A DNA stretch of 64,000 bases from Suilimivivens sp964393865 (GTDB lineage Bacteria; Bacillota; Clostridia; Lachnospirales; Lachnospiraceae): the NCBI GenBank assembly GCA_964393865.1, contig CAYMUW010000003.1, positions 62,001-126,000 of the forward strand, read 5' to 3'. This document shows, piece by piece, positions 8,088-17,699 of the stretch (position 1 is its first letter; each line of letters starts with the position of its first letter). The position numbers were made by a program, and so were the translations under genes. The notes under the pieces were generated by a model. It saw only the letters and a program-made list of their open reading frames with translations, was not told the origin of the DNA and did not search any database.

Positions 8088-10379
8088 ATGATGTATAGAG
8101 GAAGAAAAACAATTATAAGTATGATAGGGATAAGTATGCTGCTTATTTTGTTTCTGATGATTAAACCTCTACGAGGTAAAGATCCACTATGCATCAATGA
8201 GGTTTGTAGCAACAACTTTTCAACGGGAATAAAAGAAAATTATGAAAGCAGTGATTGGATAGAATTATATAATTCTGCCGATAAAGAAATTTTTCTTGGA
8301 GATTACTACCTTTCGGATGATAAATATAAGATGAAAAAATGTAAACTGCCGGATGTATATATAGAGGCAGGCGGTTTTTATGTACTTTATGCTACAGGCG
8401 TAGAAAATGGTGAAGATTCAGATCTGAACTTTAAAATCAGTTCTAATGGAGAGTTCATTTATTTAACAAAGGAAGATCAAATAGTCGATTCTGTAGGGGT
8501 TCCTTCGCTGGAAATGAATGTCACATGGAGTAGAATTGATAATAACAAGGAAGAATGGCAAAAAACAGAGGCAACAATCGGAATGACAAACGTTAATGCG
8601 GTTATTATTCCGGACTATAAGGTTGAAGCTCCGGTATTTTCAAGGGCAGGCGGCTTTTATGATGAACCATTTTACTTAGAAATGGAAAGTGAAGATAAAA
8701 TATTCTATACGTTAGATGGAAGCGATCCGACTGATCAAAGTTTATTGTATACAGAACCAATTGAGGTTGTTAACGTCTCGGGTAATCCGAATCTGTATTC
8801 AGCGCGCACGGATATGTCAACAGTTTCACGGTTTGTTCCAGAGGAGCTGGTGGATAAAATTTTCGTGGTGCGTGCCGTTTGTATTGATGAAGCGGGAAAT
8901 GCCAGTGATATTGTTACAAATTCTTACCTAATAGGGTATCAGGATCAAAAAGCATATCAGGAAATGTATACGGTATCATTAGTAACAGATCCGGATAATT
9001 TGTTTGACTATGAAAATGGCATTTATGTTTTGGGAAAAGATTATGATCAATATATGCTTGAAGACGGAAGCATGGAAGATACTATTCAGATACCGGCAAA
9101 TTACAGAAGAAAAGGAAAAAGAACTGAAAGGGAGGGAAATATAGAAGTCTGGGATGAAAATGGCAATTCGATTATGAAACGGCGGATTGGCGTGAGAGTT
9201 CATGGTTCTACCACGAGAGGATCGCTTCAAAAAAGCTTTTCTGTTTATGCAAGAGAGATGTATGATGGTAAAGATGTATTTGATGAAGGGATTTTTGGGG
9301 GAACCGATAGGAAGTTTTATATATATTCGGACAGGGATGTATCAAAGTTAAAGCATATTCTAAATCAGGAGCTTGTGGCAGATAGGGAAGTGGAAACACA
9401 GAGCTTTATTCGATGTAATGTTTTTCTGGATGGGGAGTATTGGGGGATGTATTCCCTTGCAGAGGTTTATGATGAATATTATTTTAACAACCATTATGGA
9501 ATACCGCTGGATAATGTGGAAATTTGTGAAAGCTCCTCTCCGGCTGATGTGGTTGCATATATAAATTCCGGAGTCGATATGTCTTCGGAGGAGGCTTATG
9601 AGGAACTCTCGGAAATGATGGATATACAGAGTTTTATTGACTACTATTGTAGTATGATATATATAGATAATTATGATTGGCTGCCGCACAACGCCATATG
9701 CTGGAGAAGCATTGCCAAGGGAAGTCATGAAAAGGAAGACGGAAAATGGCGTTGGGCCATATGGGATACGGAAGGCGGAGAGAATTCCTATGAGAGAAAT
9801 ACCTTTAAAAGCGGAAACATTATATGCTGGGAGGAGGATCCAATTGTAAGGGGATTAATGCAAAATGATTCTTTTCGAAAAGAATTCGTTGTTTCATTTA
9901 TGGATCTGGTTAATAATAATTTTGAAGAAGAACGTGTATCTGCAGTAATTGATAAAATACTGGAGGAATATCAATTTTCTTATGAATTAAACAGAATAAG
10001 ATATTTGGGAGAACGTGATACAAGCAAGTATGCGGACGCAATAAAGGATTTCTTTTGTAACAGGAGTAAATATATCGTATCGTTTTTAAAGGAAGAGTTT
10101 GAGCTTTGGGAGGATCCTGTTTATATAGCATTATTGATAGATAAAGAGAATGTGGCAGAATTTTCGGTAAATACAATATCTCTGGAGAAGGACTGCGCTT
10201 TTTGGCAGGGGATTTATTTCAATGATTATCCGGTTACATTGTCTGTTAATGAAATTGCTTCCGATGCACAATTTGAGGGATGGTATACGGAGGATGGAAC
10301 ACTAATTAGCACGGAACGGAAGATAGAGATAGAGCTGGGAAGTGAAACAAAAATAATACATGCAAGATTTAAGGAATAA
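8088..10379 (+). CDS. Secreted CotH-like kinase-fold protein with LTD, chitobiase-type and InlB-type domains
   Basis: A 763-residue membrane-anchored or secreted protein. An N-terminal hydrophobic segment (MIGISMLLILFLMIK) is followed by a lamin-tail domain (CINEVCSNN...SDWIELYN, about 38-150), a chitobiase/hexosaminidase C-terminal-like domain (FYTLDGSDP, about 175-275), a CotH domain (about 280-690; GVRVHGSTTRG, DGEYWGMYSLAE) and a C-terminal InlB B-repeat-like piece ending in FEGWYTEDG. CotH proteins are kinase-fold enzymes known for phosphorylating spore-coat proteins. Here the usual W-D-x-D motif reads WDTEGG near residue 560. Clearly more AT-rich than the genes before it. Role in the glycan locus unknown; binding or modifying glycan outside the cell is possible. 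Confidence 0.82.
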   Translation: MMYRGRKTIISMIGISMLLILFLMIKPLRGKDPLCINEVCSNNFSTGIKENYESSDWIELYNSADKEIFLGDYYLSDDKYKMKKCKLPDVYIEAGGFYVLYATGVENGEDSDLNFKISSNGEFIYLTKEDQIVDSVGVPSLEMNVTWSRIDNNKEEWQKTEATIGMTNVNAVIIPDYKVEAPVFSRAGGFYDEPFYLEMESEDKIFYTLDGSDPTDQSLLYTEPIEVVNVSGNPNLYSARTDMSTVSRFVPEELVDKIFVVRAVCIDEAGNASDIVTNSYLIGYQDQKAYQEMYTVSLVTDPDNLFDYENGIYVLGKDYDQYMLEDGSMEDTIQIPANYRRKGKRTEREGNIEVWDENGNSIMKRRIGVRVHGSTTRGSLQKSFSVYAREMYDGKDVFDEGIFGGTDRKFYIYSDRDVSKLKHILNQELVADREVETQSFIRCNVFLDGEYWGMYSLAEVYDEYYFNNHYGIPLDNVEICESSSPADVVAYINSGVDMSSEEAYEELSEMMDIQSFIDYYCSMIYIDNYDWLPHNAICWRSIAKGSHEKEDGKWRWAIWDTEGGENSYERNTFKSGNIICWEEDPIVRGLMQNDSFRKEFVVSFMDLVNNNFEEERVSAVIDKILEEYQFSYELNRIRYLGERDTSKYADAIKDFFCNRSKYIVSFLKEEFELWEDPVYIALLIDKENVAEFSVNTISLEKDCAFWQGIYFNDYPVTLSVNEIASDAQFEGWYTEDGTLISTERKIEIELGSETKIIHARFKE

Positions 10380-11612
10380 ATGAGCCGGAGGGTCAACAAG
10401 TTGAAAGTCTTAATAATTAATAAATTTCTGTTTCAAAATGGCGGCTCAGAAACCTATGTGTTTGAGGTTGGGCGGCAGCTGCAAAAGGAGGGTCATGAAG
10501 TACAATATTTTGGCATGGAGCATCCTGATCGTATTGATGGAAACAGGGTAAATGCGTATACGCCCAATATGGATTTTCATACGGGAAAGCTAGGCAGAAT
10601 ATTATATCCCTTTCAGATTATTTATTCTAAAACAGCACGTCAGAAATTGCGATGTGTTTTGGAGGATTTTTCGCCGGATGTGGTGCATTTGAATAATTTC
10701 AATTTTCAGCTTACGCCGTCTATTGTCTATGAAATAAAAAAGTATGAAAAAGACGCCAAAAGACGAGTTAAAATTCTCTATACAGCTCACGACACACAGC
10801 TGGTATGTCCCAATCATTTGATGAGAATTCCGGCAACCGGTGAATTGTGCCAAAGGTGTTTGGAGCGTGGTTTCTTTGAGTGTGTAAGAAATTCCTGCAT
10901 TCATAATTCAAAGCTTAAGAGTTTCTGTGCATACCTGGAGGCGGAGCTGTACAAGAGATTACAGACATACAGATATATAGACTGTATAATCTGCCCTTCT
11001 CATTTTTTGGAGGAGCAGCTGCTGACCAGAAGTGAATTTTCGGGGAAAACCAAGGTGCTGCATAATTTTATTTCTTTTGATAATTCGCTTGAAGGGAAGG
11101 CTCTCCCATTAAAAGATTATGTGCTTTACTTTGGGAGATTTTCTGAGGAGAAAGGGATTGGAACACTTCTGAAGGTATGCGGCAGTCTGTCTCAAATTCC
11201 CTTTGTCTTTGCAGGAAGCGGGCCTATGGAGCAAAAGGTCAACGAAGTGATGAATATTAAAAATGTGGGCTTTAAGAAGGGAGAAGAACTGTCTTCTCTG
11301 ATACGGGGAGCCAAATTCAGCATTATTCCCTCTGAATGCTATGAAAATTGTCCTTTTTCAGTGATGGAATCCATTGCCTTGGGAACACCGGTCATTGGGA
11401 GCAGTATCGGAGGGATTCCTGAATTGATAGAGGAAGGGAAAACCGGAGAATTGTTTCCAGCAGGGAATGCAGAGAAGTTAAAAAAGAAAGTGGAAAGCTT
11501 GTGGACGGATGACAGTAAGCTTCAAGATTATTCCCGGGCATGTATGGAAAAGAGATTTGATACGGTTGAAACCTATTGCAGGAAACTGATGGAAATGATA
11601 GAACAGATTTAG
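10380..11612 (+). CDS. Glycosyltransferase family 4 (GT-B)
   Basis: Retaining GT-B enzyme, 410 residues. N-terminal domain: VLIINKFLFQNGGSETYVFEV and VVHLNNFNFQLTPSI. C-terminal domain: YFGRFSEEKGIGTLL, FAGSGPMEQKV and the E-x7-E motif in ECYENCPFSVMESIALGTPV. A Cys-rich loop (CPNHLMRIPATGELCQRC) after TAHD is typical of GT4 enzymes in Clostridial glycan clusters. The ATG follows the stop of the CotH-like gene directly, so the two are probably co-translated. Sugar specificity not readable. Confidence 0.91.
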   Translation: MSRRVNKLKVLIINKFLFQNGGSETYVFEVGRQLQKEGHEVQYFGMEHPDRIDGNRVNAYTPNMDFHTGKLGRILYPFQIIYSKTARQKLRCVLEDFSPDVVHLNNFNFQLTPSIVYEIKKYEKDAKRRVKILYTAHDTQLVCPNHLMRIPATGELCQRCLERGFFECVRNSCIHNSKLKSFCAYLEAELYKRLQTYRYIDCIICPSHFLEEQLLTRSEFSGKTKVLHNFISFDNSLEGKALPLKDYVLYFGRFSEEKGIGTLLKVCGSLSQIPFVFAGSGPMEQKVNEVMNIKNVGFKKGEELSSLIRGAKFSIIPSECYENCPFSVMESIALGTPVIGSSIGGIPELIEEGKTGELFPAGNAEKLKKKVESLWTDDSKLQDYSRACMEKRFDTVETYCRKLMEMIEQI

Positions 11613-11624
11613 GCAGGGCGAGTT

Positions 11625-12539
11625 ATGCAATTATTAAAAAAAATTAAAAAATTGGGTTTTAAATTGGGCTTCCAGAAGCTGATAGGATATGAGGCGATTT
11701 TTTCCTGTGCATTTTGTGCTAGAAGCTCCGGGCATGAATTGTACAGAGAAGATCATGCAAAGAACAAAAAATTTGTAGTGCTGCCCCACTCGGAAGATTA
11801 CTGGTATGCGGATCCGCTGATGTGGGAGCAAGATGGAAAAGAGGTCGTTTTTTTGGAACGGGTTGACAGAAAAACAGGAATAGGATGTATTGCCTGTGCC
11901 GATATCACAGACGGTTCGTGGAAGGAGCCTGTGCCTGTTATTGAGGAGCCCTATCATATGTCTTTTCCTATGTGCTTTTATTGGGGAAATGAGCTTTATA
12001 TGATACCGGAAACGGAAATGAATCAGTCTATTAATTTGTATCGATGTACAGAGTTCCCCTATCAGTGGGAAAAAGCAGGAGAATTTATGAAGGGCTGGCA
12101 TCTGGTTGACAGCGTGGTTTGGAGTAAGGATGAAAACAGGGTACAGATACTTGCCTCTGAGTATGATCCGGAAAATGATTTTTATACGAGATATCATGCT
12201 TACGAACTTCATAGAAGGGGAGATCAGATTGAAAACGCTGATCTGGGGAGAATATCCGACTCTTACACGTTAATGTCAAGAATGGCGGGGCCGGTCATTG
12301 AAGAGGATATTCCGTTGGCGCCCATACAAAGAAGCACTTCCGGAATTTACGGTTATTCCGTGCAGTTTCGCAAAAAAGATAAAAAGGTACCCGGAGAACA
12401 GATAAAGGAGCTTTTGCCGACCGATTTTCATAATATGGGGCATAAGCTGTTGGGAGTGCATACTTACAGTCAATCTACTCATTATGAAATGATTGATATT
12501 CAATATCTGGTTTACAATAGAAACAAATGGAGAAAATAG
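11625..12539 (+). CDS. GINT1-N-like beta-propeller protein
   Basis: About 304 residues with the YWYADPLMWEQDGKEVVF opening, repeated beta-blade patterns (FPMCFYWGNELYMIPE, SVVWSKDENRVQILAS) and a late GHKLLGVHTYS. This resembles the domain named after the N-terminus of plant GINT1, which also occurs alone or beside formyltransferase-like domains in bacterial polysaccharide clusters. Reaction unknown; a carbohydrate-binding or five-bladed-propeller hydrolase/transferase role is possible. It lies between two GT4 genes (12 bp and 1 bp gaps). No signal peptide is evident. Confidence 0.75.
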   Translation: MQLLKKIKKLGFKLGFQKLIGYEAIFSCAFCARSSGHELYREDHAKNKKFVVLPHSEDYWYADPLMWEQDGKEVVFLERVDRKTGIGCIACADITDGSWKEPVPVIEEPYHMSFPMCFYWGNELYMIPETEMNQSINLYRCTEFPYQWEKAGEFMKGWHLVDSVVWSKDENRVQILASEYDPENDFYTRYHAYELHRRGDQIENADLGRISDSYTLMSRMAGPVIEEDIPLAPIQRSTSGIYGYSVQFRKKDKKVPGEQIKELLPTDFHNMGHKLLGVHTYSQSTHYEMIDIQYLVYNRNKWRK

Positions 12540-12540
12540 G

Positions 12541-13593
12541 ATGAATATTTTATTTATCATCCCCCGTATGGTAGGCGGAGGAGCAGAGAGAGTGATATCT
12601 GTTTTGTCGAATGAATTTGTAAACAGGCATATAGGTGTCAAGATTTTAATGACGGCGGGCTCCGATATGGCGTACAAACTGGATGAACGAATCGAGGTTA
12701 TTCAGATTGGAGGAAGAACGGGCGGCAGTATTTTTAAACGGATAGAAAGAATTATCCGTATGAGAAAGGTGTTTAAGCAAAACAGAGATTATATTCTGGT
12801 TGCTTTTGAACCGGCTACCGCTTTTTTTACCAGCCTTGCCAAGATGGGTCTGCATATGAAGCAGGTGTCCTCTGAGCGGAATGACCCGGAATCCTTTCCC
12901 AATAAAAAGATCAGGAACTATGCGTATCTGCATTCCGACAGGGTTGTGTTTCAGACGGAGGATGCAATGCGGTATTTTCAGAAGGATATACAAAAAAGGG
13001 GCACTATAATCGTCAACCCTATTACCGAAAAGCTGCCGGAGGTTTATACCGGGCCAAGAAAACATACCGTGGTTGCTGCGGGGCGGCTTGAGGAGCAGAA
13101 AAATCATGTAAATTTGTTTTATGCATTTAAGGATTTCCTGGTAAAATATCCTGATTATGTTTTACATTTATATGGCGAGGGAAGTCTGGAACAGGAGCTT
13201 AAGGATTTGGCAGGCAAGCTGGGGATCAGGGAGAATGTGGTTTTTGAGGGCTTCCATGAGAGTATTTTAAATGAAATAAAAGATGCGGGAATGTATGTGT
13301 TATCCTCTGATTATGAGGGAATATCTAATTCTCTGCTGGAAGCGATGGGAATGGGAATGCCGGTTGTTTCAACTGATTGTCCCTGCGGGGGCTCCCGCAT
13401 GTGTATTCAGGACGGAGTAAACGGATTTCTTGTTCCTGTGGGACAAGTTGATGCGCTTAGAGATGCTATGGAGAAGCTGGCCGGATCAAAGGAGCTTGCC
13501 GCGCAAATGGGAAGGGCTGCTGCAAAGGTGCGAGAGAGATTTTCTTTGCAGGGCATTGTGAAGGAATGGCTGGATTTGCTGAATGAATTATAA
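12541..13593 (+). CDS. Glycosyltransferase family 4 (GT-B)
   Basis: About 350 residues. N-terminus NILFIIPRMVGGGAERVISVL has the GT4 glycine loop; the middle has AAGRLEEQKNHVNLFYAF; the C-terminus has YVLSSDYEGISNSLLEAMGMGMPVV (E-x7-E) and DCPCGGSRMCIQDGVNGFL, matching the GT4 subgroup related to GalNAc/amylovoran-type transferases. The ATG at 12541 is one base after the previous stop with GGAG upstream. Cytoplasmic, expected to extend the repeat unit. Confidence 0.91.
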   Translation: MNILFIIPRMVGGGAERVISVLSNEFVNRHIGVKILMTAGSDMAYKLDERIEVIQIGGRTGGSIFKRIERIIRMRKVFKQNRDYILVAFEPATAFFTSLAKMGLHMKQVSSERNDPESFPNKKIRNYAYLHSDRVVFQTEDAMRYFQKDIQKRGTIIVNPITEKLPEVYTGPRKHTVVAAGRLEEQKNHVNLFYAFKDFLVKYPDYVLHLYGEGSLEQELKDLAGKLGIRENVVFEGFHESILNEIKDAGMYVLSSDYEGISNSLLEAMGMGMPVVSTDCPCGGSRMCIQDGVNGFLVPVGQVDALRDAMEKLAGSKELAAQMGRAAAKVRERFSLQGIVKEWLDLLNEL

Positions 13594-13612
13594 GGAGAAA
13601 GGTAAGGATTTT

Positions 13613-14752
13613 ATGCGTTTCCTTTATGTTGCACACAGATATCACACCAACCAGGCTCCTATTATGAAGGGGCTCGTTGATCGTGGACATACAGTTTGCT
13701 TTGTAAGTCATTATCAGGGGAAATTAGAGGACTATACTTATGTTGTGCCGGTTGTGGCAGGATATTCAAAGCTTTTTTCTGTTGTAAACTGGATCTATGT
13801 TCATATTTTACAGCGCAAAAACAGCAAGGCATGTGATATGCGGTTAAAATACGGCTTCCCCTCCATGCGCAGAGTAAGGAAAATTGTTTCGGATTTCAAC
13901 CCGGATGTTATGATTATCAGGGAACGATCTGTCTATTCCATTTTTACCTGCCTGGCATGTAGGAGATTGGGCGTTCCCATGATATTGTATAACCAAAGTC
14001 CATTGTGGGAGGATGAAATCAAAAATGATCTGCCCCATAGAATTGTGAAAAGCTTGCTTCCGCAGGTAAGAATCACACCTGTTTTGGGCGTGGAGGGGGA
14101 AGGAAAGGTCAAAGAGGATGGGGCGGTGTTTGTGCCCTTTGTCATGGAGCCAAGGCTTTCGCCTAAAGAAAAGAAATGGTTCCAAAATGGGAAAATCAAT
14201 ATTTTGTGTGTGGCAAAATATGAAGAAAGAAAAAATATTCTCATGCTGCTTGCTATTCTTTTCCGACTTGCGGATGAATATAATTTAACGCTGACGGTGG
14301 CGGGAGAGTGTGCCGATCATTTTGAAAGGGCGTATAAGGAGAAGCTGGAAAGGTTTATTTCGGAGAACGGGCTGACCAAAAGGGTTACGCTGCTGGAGAA
14401 TCTGGCATATGAGGATATGGAAGAGCTGTATGCTCATGCTGACCTCTTTGTACTGCCAAGCACCAGGGAACCAGCGTCGGTTTCCCAGTTAGAAGCAATG
14501 TCTTTTTCGGTGCCTGCAATTTGTAGTGACACAAACGGCACTTCCTGTTATATTATAGAAGGGATGAATGGCTATCGGTTTAAAGACAACAATGAGGAAG
14601 ATTTACAGCGTGTGATTTTGAAGTGCATCTCTGATCCTGACAAGCTAAAGGCGATGGGAGCAAACGGCTTTAAGGAAATAGAAGAAAACTGTAAATTTGA
14701 TATTTACTACGAGAAAATAATTGCATGCATGGAAAAGGGTGACCACAGATGA
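13613..14752 (+). CDS. Glycosyltransferase family 4-like (GT-B)
   Basis: About 379 residues. Starts MRFLYVAHRYHTNQAPIMKG; the Glyco_transf C-terminal half carries CVAKYEERKNILMLL, TVAGECADHF and FVLPSTREPASVSQLEAMSF. The PASVSQLEAMS version of the E-x7-E region is less common than E-G-x-x-x-x-x-x-E. The ATG at 13613 is preceded by GGTAAGG; an in-frame ATG ten codons earlier overlaps the previous gene. The stop overlaps the ABC transporter start (ATGA). Confidence 0.87.
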   Translation: MRFLYVAHRYHTNQAPIMKGLVDRGHTVCFVSHYQGKLEDYTYVVPVVAGYSKLFSVVNWIYVHILQRKNSKACDMRLKYGFPSMRRVRKIVSDFNPDVMIIRERSVYSIFTCLACRRLGVPMILYNQSPLWEDEIKNDLPHRIVKSLLPQVRITPVLGVEGEGKVKEDGAVFVPFVMEPRLSPKEKKWFQNGKINILCVAKYEERKNILMLLAILFRLADEYNLTLTVAGECADHFERAYKEKLERFISENGLTKRVTLLENLAYEDMEELYAHADLFVLPSTREPASVSQLEAMSFSVPAICSDTNGTSCYIIEGMNGYRFKDNNEEDLQRVILKCISDPDKLKAMGANGFKEIEENCKFDIYYEKIIACMEKGDHR

Positions 14753-16488
14753 TTAAAAAATTAAACTATATCTTTTCTGTAAGGGATAAAATTAAGATTG
14801 TCTTGCTGACTATTATGATACTGGCCGGAAGCATTCTTGAGCTTCTGGCAATTTCTCTGTTTTCTCCGTTTATTGACGGAATTATGGATCAGAATGCCAT
14901 GCTGGAAAGTACGGTCATGTCTTATATTTATCAATTTTTCTCGTTTGAAAAGTATGAGTACTTTCTTGCAGTGCTGGCGGGCAGCATTATTGCAATATAT
15001 ATCATCAAGAATATCTACATTATAATTGAAAAGAATACAATTTACAGGTTTGCATATCGAATTCAGAGAACCATTTCCACTAATCTTTTGAAATCCTATA
15101 TGAAGGAGCCGTATACGTTTCATTTGAACAAAAACATTGCGGTGCTGCAAAGGAGTATGCAGGAGGATACCGATCAGTTTGCCAAGGCAATTTTACACTT
15201 TATGGAGATGGCGGCAGAGGCATGTGTCTGTATTGTACTTGGAATATATCTGTTTATTGTGAGCAAGTCTATTACAGTGGTGATTGCCGGTCTTTTAGCG
15301 GTATGTCTTGCTGTTTTTTCCTATATTAACAAGAAATATTCCAGAAAATGGGGCGAGCAGGGGCAGGAATATAAGGCGAAAATCTATCAGTGGATGAACC
15401 AATCCTTAAGCGGCATCAAGGATATCAAAATACTTGACCGCAGTGGAACCTTTATCAATAATTATGACAATTATATGAGAAAGTATGTCCGGGTACTGCG
15501 TCTGAACCGGCTAATTGGCATTATGCCCAAATACATTATTGAGATGGTGTGCATGACAGGGCTTTTATCGGCGGTTCTGGTCAAAATGTTTTTTGGTCAG
15601 AAGGAATTGACGGAGTTTGTTCCGCAGCTTGCCATATTTGCCGTAGCAGCATTCCGTTTACTGCCTTCTGTGGGAAGAATTAACGAGCATCTGTCGGCGG
15701 TAATTTTTGCGACTCCTTCTATTGACCTGATTTATCATGACTTAAAGGAAATAGAAGATCTTCATGTTGAGGAGATGGAAAAGGATGAGAGTTGGCATTT
15801 CAAGGAGAAGATCGAAGTAAAACGAGTGACATATGCTTATCCGGAAGGAGAAGGAAACGTGATCGAAAATGCCTGCTTTGAAATAAACAAAGGCGAGACG
15901 GTGGCTTTTGTGGGAACTTCCGGAGCAGGAAAGTCAACAATGGTAGATATTTTATTGGGGCTTTTGCCTCCTCAGCAGGGGAAAATTCTGGTTGACGGAA
16001 TGAATATTTATAAGAACCTTCTTACATGGCAGAAGGAGATCGGCTACATTCCGCAGACCATTTATTTGTCTGATGATACCATCAGAAACAATGTGGCGTT
16101 TGGAATTGAGGAAAATGAAATTGATGAACAGGCAGTGATTGCCGCGCTGCAGCAGGCGCAGCTGTTTGATTTTGTGGATACCCTTCCGGAAGGCTTAGAT
16201 ACACGTGTAGGCGACAGAGGAATACGGTTATCAGGAGGGCAGAGACAGCGTATCGGAATTGCAAGGGCGCTTTATCACAATCCGGAAATTCTGGTATTGG
16301 ATGAGGCAACATCTGCTCTGGACAATGACACGGAAGCGGCGGTAATGGAGGCAATTGACTGCCTGAAAGGACAGAAAACTATTATTATAATTGCTCACAG
16401 ACTCACAACCATCAGGAATGCAGATACAATTTTTGAAGTAAAGGATGGCAGGGTGGAGAAACAAAGCAGGGAAGAAGGCGTATCATGA
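14749..16488 (+). CDS. ABC transporter, fused permease-ATPase (PglK/MsbA-like flippase)
   Basis: About 579 residues: six transmembrane helices (1-320), then a nucleotide-binding domain with Walker A GTSGAGKST (389-397), LSGGQRQR signature (from 494), Walker B ILVLDEATSALD and H-loop IAHRLTT. The NBD opening YAYPEGEGNVIENACFEI and the overall length fit the PglK group, which flips undecaprenyl-PP-linked oligosaccharides using ATP. A homodimer would be the active form. It is coupled to the GT4 before it and the Wzy-like gene after it by ATGA overlaps. General lipid or drug export cannot be excluded but context favours glycan flipping. Confidence 0.88.
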   Translation: MIKKLNYIFSVRDKIKIVLLTIMILAGSILELLAISLFSPFIDGIMDQNAMLESTVMSYIYQFFSFEKYEYFLAVLAGSIIAIYIIKNIYIIIEKNTIYRFAYRIQRTISTNLLKSYMKEPYTFHLNKNIAVLQRSMQEDTDQFAKAILHFMEMAAEACVCIVLGIYLFIVSKSITVVIAGLLAVCLAVFSYINKKYSRKWGEQGQEYKAKIYQWMNQSLSGIKDIKILDRSGTFINNYDNYMRKYVRVLRLNRLIGIMPKYIIEMVCMTGLLSAVLVKMFFGQKELTEFVPQLAIFAVAAFRLLPSVGRINEHLSAVIFATPSIDLIYHDLKEIEDLHVEEMEKDESWHFKEKIEVKRVTYAYPEGEGNVIENACFEINKGETVAFVGTSGAGKSTMVDILLGLLPPQQGKILVDGMNIYKNLLTWQKEIGYIPQTIYLSDDTIRNNVAFGIEENEIDEQAVIAALQQAQLFDFVDTLPEGLDTRVGDRGIRLSGGQRQRIGIARALYHNPEILVLDEATSALDNDTEAAVMEAIDCLKGQKTIIIIAHRLTTIRNADTIFEVKDGRVEKQSREEGVS

Positions 16489-17699
16489 GAGCCAGAAGTG
16501 CATGGTTGTCCCAAATTGCATATTGGTGTTTTTATGCTGCGGTTATCATAGAAGTATGTATTGTTATTATTGATAAGAGCAACTTTACAAATCCTATAGA
16601 GGGAAGATTGTTTCAATTGACGTTCCTTTTGTTTTTGGTCAAGGTATGTTTGACAAAATATACATGGAAGGAGTATATTTGTATTTTTCTGTTTTGTGTC
16701 TTGGGTGCGGCTTCCTATCTTATAACCGGGAGAAATGAAATTGTCAGACTAGTTATATTTGTGGCGGCATGTAAGGCTATTGATATGCGCAAGTGTTTAA
16801 AGCTGGTCTTCTGGATGACATTATCAGGATGTATAATAATTATTTGCCTGTCAGTAACAGGAATCTATGGTGGGCTATCGCTTACGCAGGATTACGGACG
16901 GGGAGTAATAGAGACCAGATATACGCTGGGGATGGGACATCCTAATGCCCTTCAATGCATGGTGTGGGCTATGACTGTGCTTGGAATGTATTTATATGGT
17001 GAAAGGATGAAGTGGTGGCATTATCTGATGATATTGGCAGTCAATATTTTCTTCTATTGTCTGACAGATTCCAGGACAAGTCTTCTGGTGACCGTATATG
17101 GGATAGTTCTGGTGTTTATTGTTACCCGGAGGCAGAACACATGGATTAAAAAAATAATCAGCTGGATTGGAATTATTACATCGGTGGGAAGTATTGGAGT
17201 TTCAATTTTAACGGCCGCTAATGCATACAGAATATATGATTATGTATGGTATGATGACAGAAGCCCTGTTACAATGGTATTTTTCTATTTAAATAGAATA
17301 TTGAATGGGAGAATCCGCGTTTTGGTGGGAACCACAAGATTTGAAGGGACAGTTCAAACATGGCGGTTGTTTTCAGGACCGGAGAATGACTATTTTTTTG
17401 ATATGGGCTGGGTGAGGCTTTTTTACTGGTATGGGATCATACCGGGATGTATATTTGTGGCCGTAATAGCGGCATTGTTATTCTTTTTTTACAAAAAAAA
17501 TGATTATATGTCCATCCTGCTGATTGCGTTGATCAGCCTCTATACCGTTACCGAGGCGCATGTTATATCGGTTTATCTTGCAAGAAATTACATTTTCTTC
17601 CTGATAGGTGCAGTATGGTTCGAAATAATAAAAGAGCCTGCGAAATGGAAGAATGCAGATATAGGGGAAAGGAAGGATACTGTTGGAGGGATTGATTAA
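16485..17699 (+). CDS. Wzy-like O-antigen polymerase family membrane protein
   Basis: About 404 residues, 10-12 hydrophobic segments, no soluble domain. The central GMGHPNALQCMVWA followed by LTDSRTSLLVTVYG is typical of Wzy/ligase-like proteins of Firmicutes, with a large extracellular loop (about residues 245-300) before the final helices. Wzy proteins join flipped repeat units at the outer face of the membrane. Its neighbour to the right shares the same layout and the x-G-x-x-H-P-N motif, so the two are tandem paralogues. Start ATG overlaps the previous stop. Confidence 0.8.
   Translation: MRARSAWLSQIAYWCFYAAVIIEVCIVIIDKSNFTNPIEGRLFQLTFLLFLVKVCLTKYTWKEYICIFLFCVLGAASYLITGRNEIVRLVIFVAACKAIDMRKCLKLVFWMTLSGCIIIICLSVTGIYGGLSLTQDYGRGVIETRYTLGMGHPNALQCMVWAMTVLGMYLYGERMKWWHYLMILAVNIFFYCLTDSRTSLLVTVYGIVLVFIVTRRQNTWIKKIISWIGIITSVGSIGVSILTAANAYRIYDYVWYDDRSPVTMVFFYLNRILNGRIRVLVGTTRFEGTVQTWRLFSGPENDYFFDMGWVRLFYWYGIIPGCIFVAVIAALLFFFYKKNDYMSILLIALISLYTVTEAHVISVYLARNYIFFLIGAVWFEIIKEPAKWKNADIGERKDTVGGID

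Noticed and set aside
8088..10379. Spore-coat function for the CotH-like genes
   Set aside because: No sporulation or coat-protein gene is nearby and both genes sit inside glycan operons; the name reflects fold only.
11634..12212. Long antisense open frame (192 codons) opposite the GINT1-like gene
   Set aside because: The + strand frame has clear family motifs, a fitting start and no gap; the antisense product has no recognisable domain and no ribosome binding site.
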